15,425 nt of DNA, taken from positions 1-15,425 of the forward strand of contig JAXHUH010000260.1 of assembly GCA_034211175.1 (NCBI GenBank), read 5' to 3'. The stretch comes from JAXHUH01 sp034211175. Its GTDB lineage: Bacteria; Actinomycetota; Acidimicrobiia; Acidimicrobiales; CAIXPF01. The notes beneath the pieces are model-generated. The model was given only the letters and a program-made list of their open reading frames with translations, searched no databases and was not told where the DNA came from. Below, piece by piece: positions 14,165 to 15,425 of this stretch (position 1 is the first letter of the stretch; every line of letters starts with the position of its first letter). The position numbers were made by a program, and so were the translations under genes.

Positions 14165-14296
14165 TGGCCCACGTGGGCGCGGCGATCGTCGTCGACGGGA
14201 AGAGCAGGAGGACCCTTCCGACGGTCACCGGGTGGCAGGAACGTGGAAGTGCGCGAACAGCTGTCACGCGCACGGTCCACGAGGGAGGCCACGCAC

Positions 14297-15136
14297 ATGG
14301 AACGGCTCCTCATCGGCATCGACGGCTCCGAGACCGCACGGCAGGCATTGGGCTGGGCATCCGACCTGGCCCGACGCTCCGGCGCCGAGCTCGCCGTGTC
14401 CCGGGTGTTCGTCCCGAACCAGTCAGAGGTCCCGCCGGTCGAGTGGGACGCCCTGCGCGACCAGCAGGTGGGTGAGCTGCGCGAGCTGTGCGCGGCGCTG
14501 GAGAACCCGCCGGCCACGGTCAGCACCGCCATGTTGGACGGCGACCCGGCCGAGGCCCTGCTGCGGGCCGCCGGCGATCCCCGTGCCGACCTCCTCGTGG
14601 TCGGCGGACGGGGCGCGGGCGGGTTCCCCCACCTCCACCTCGGCAGCGTCGCCCATCACCTGATCCACCACGCGAGGACACCGATCGCCGTCGTCCCCGA
14701 CGGCGGTGCGGCGCCGCTGACCCACCTCGTGGTCGGCGTCGACGGGTCACCGGCGAGCCTCGCCGCGGTCGAGTTGTGCGCCGAGCTCGCCGACGACCTC
14801 GGCGTCGACGTCACCGCCATCCACGCGTTCGAACCGGTCGCCGAGTGGGTGTCGCCGACCGATCCGTCGAGCTGGCACCACCGTGCGCTCGACGAGATGG
14901 CCCAGTGGACGGCGCCGATGGAGAAGGCGGGCGTCCCGGTCTCGATCGACGTCCAACGCGAGCTGCATCCGGTCGATGCCCTGGCCCGCACGCTGAGCAC
15001 GCGACCCGGTTCGGCCGCGGTCGTCGGCGGGCGCGGGCTCGGCGGGTTCACCGGCCTGCGCCTCGGCCGGGTACCGATCCAGCTCCTCCACCACGCCGGG
15101 TCGCCGGTCATCGTGGTGCCCGGCGACGACGGCTGA
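14297..15136 (+). CDS. Universal stress protein, two tandem Usp domains
   Basis: A 279-residue protein with two Usp domains (about 1-136 and 143-279). Each starts with a strand and Asp loop (LLIGIDGSETARQAL; LVVGVDGSPASLAAV) and ends with a P-loop-like ATP site. The first has the full G-2x-G-9x-G-S motif (G103, G106, G116, S117). In the second the spacing is kept (G244, G247, G257) but the Ser is Arg258, so its nucleotide binding may be altered. Tandem USPs bind ATP or cAMP and mark hypoxia, starvation or stress responses in actinobacteria. The ATG at 14297 is chosen over an in-frame start at 14243, because GAGGGAGG stands before it and the domain begins right there. The next ORF overlaps its stop codon. 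Confidence 0.93.
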   Translation: MERLLIGIDGSETARQALGWASDLARRSGAELAVSRVFVPNQSEVPPVEWDALRDQQVGELRELCAALENPPATVSTAMLDGDPAEALLRAAGDPRADLLVVGGRGAGGFPHLHLGSVAHHLIHHARTPIAVVPDGGAAPLTHLVVGVDGSPASLAAVELCAELADDLGVDVTAIHAFEPVAEWVSPTDPSSWHHRALDEMAQWTAPMEKAGVPVSIDVQRELHPVDALARTLSTRPGSAAVVGGRGLGGFTGLRLGRVPIQLLHHAGSPVIVVPGDDG

Positions 15137-15402
15137 TGACGTCGGCCGCGCCGACGCGGCTCGAGCGGCCGATCGGCCGGCTCGTGGTCGTCGCGCTCGC
15201 CGCGACCCGCCACCCGGGCCAGATCGAGCGTGCCTACGTCGCGCTGCACCACCGCTTCGGCCGGCTGCTCGACTGCCGGCCGATCCCGGTGCGCGACGTG
15301 CTCGCCGACGCCGGCTCCCGGGTCAGGCAGGCCCGCGTCGGCGTCGCATCGGGGCTACCGGTCGACCACGTTCTCGCGGAACCGGTCGACCGGTCGGCGT
15401 GA
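15136..15402 (+). CDS. Small hypothetical protein coupled to the USP gene
   Basis: An 88-residue protein I do not recognise. Its ATG overlaps the USP stop codon (TGATG), a usual sign of translational coupling. It is rich in Arg, Val and Ala, with a short hydrophobic stretch (RLVVVALAAT, about residues 15-24) too short and interrupted for a confident membrane helix. It ends with LPVDHVLAEPVDRSA. No catalytic motif or cysteine pair was seen; there is one Cys. The long frame upstream of this ATG lies inside the USP gene and is a shadow. It is probably a real gene because of the overlap, but non-coding cannot be excluded. Confidence 0.5.
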   Translation: MTSAAPTRLERPIGRLVVVALAATRHPGQIERAYVALHHRFGRLLDCRPIPVRDVLADAGSRVRQARVGVASGLPVDHVLAEPVDRSA

Positions 15403-15403
15403 C

Positions 15404-15416
15404 CGCCCGTCGGGCG
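15404..15416. terminator. Short GC palindrome after the last ORF
   Basis: CGCCCG-T-CGGGCG begins two bases past the stop of the small ORF. It could be the base of a terminator hairpin, but the window ends nine bases later. Confidence 0.2.
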
Positions 15417-15425
15417 CCCCCGTGG

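Noticed and set aside
12471..14296. DosR-type box upstream of the fusion enzyme or USP
   Set aside because: No sequence close to the GGGACT...AGTCCC palindrome was seen; the 28-bp palindrome has a different core.
1..15425. CRISPR array, tRNA, rRNA or transposase
   Set aside because: No regularly spaced direct repeats, no tRNA-like cloverleaf ends, and no transposase or integrase motifs were found by eye in either strand.

Overview
The window is very GC-rich (strong G/C bias at third codon positions, with long antisense open frames as a by-product). Its genes look like those of a free-living, high-GC actinobacterium. The set of an AfsR-like BTAD regulator, a CtpE-type P-ATPase, a DUF6069 membrane protein and a phosphoribosyltransferase-hydrolase fusion fits Actinomycetota. 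An Acidimicrobiia/Ilumatobacter-like source is my guess, not something the sequence proves. No rRNA, tRNA, insertion sequence, integrase or CRISPR array was seen.

Layout from left to right. (1) Complement <1-2974: the N-terminal 991 residues of a large AfsR/SARP-type regulator (winged helix, BTAD, AAA ATPase, helical repeats) that runs off the left edge. (2) 3080-3295: a small orphan ORF whose sequence resembles a VapB antitoxin missing its toxin. (3) A divergent pair: an unrecognised membrane protein (complement 3415-4086) and a TetR-family regulator (4208-4822). A 16-bp operator-like palindrome lies between them. (4) 4981-6228: a serine beta-lactamase-fold esterase. (5) 6303-6933: a VapBC toxin-antitoxin pair. 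(6) Complement 6982-7458: a CoA-binding Rossmann protein. It is followed by a gene-free stretch of about 350 bases that holds a perfect 15-bp inverted repeat. (7) 7808-10219: a CtpE-like cation ATPase. (8) 10236-10845: a second, unrelated VapBC pair. (9) 10962-11939: a CcbP-like (calcium-binding family) domain fused to TPRs. (10) Complement 11979-12470: a DUF6069 membrane protein, then another gene-free stretch with a 28-bp palindrome. (11) 12788-15402: a phosphoribosyltransferase/alpha-beta-hydrolase fusion, a tandem-domain universal stress protein, and a small ORF coupled to it.

How the genes may work together. The right third resembles the stress/dormancy cargo that mycobacteria keep in the DosR regulon (fusions like Rv0571c, tandem USPs), although I found no convincing DosR box. 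The CtpE-like ATPase and the CcbP-like protein suggest a calcium-handling neighbourhood, with a toxin-antitoxin pair between them. Five genes (BTAD regulator, both vapB genes, the ATPase and the CcbP-TPR gene) have a TANNNT hexamer 6-8 bases before the start codon and no well-spaced Shine-Dalgarno, which points to leaderless transcripts. Genes with clear Shine-Dalgarno sequences (membrane protein, esterase, CoA-binding protein, DUF6069, fusion enzyme, USP) lack this arrangement.
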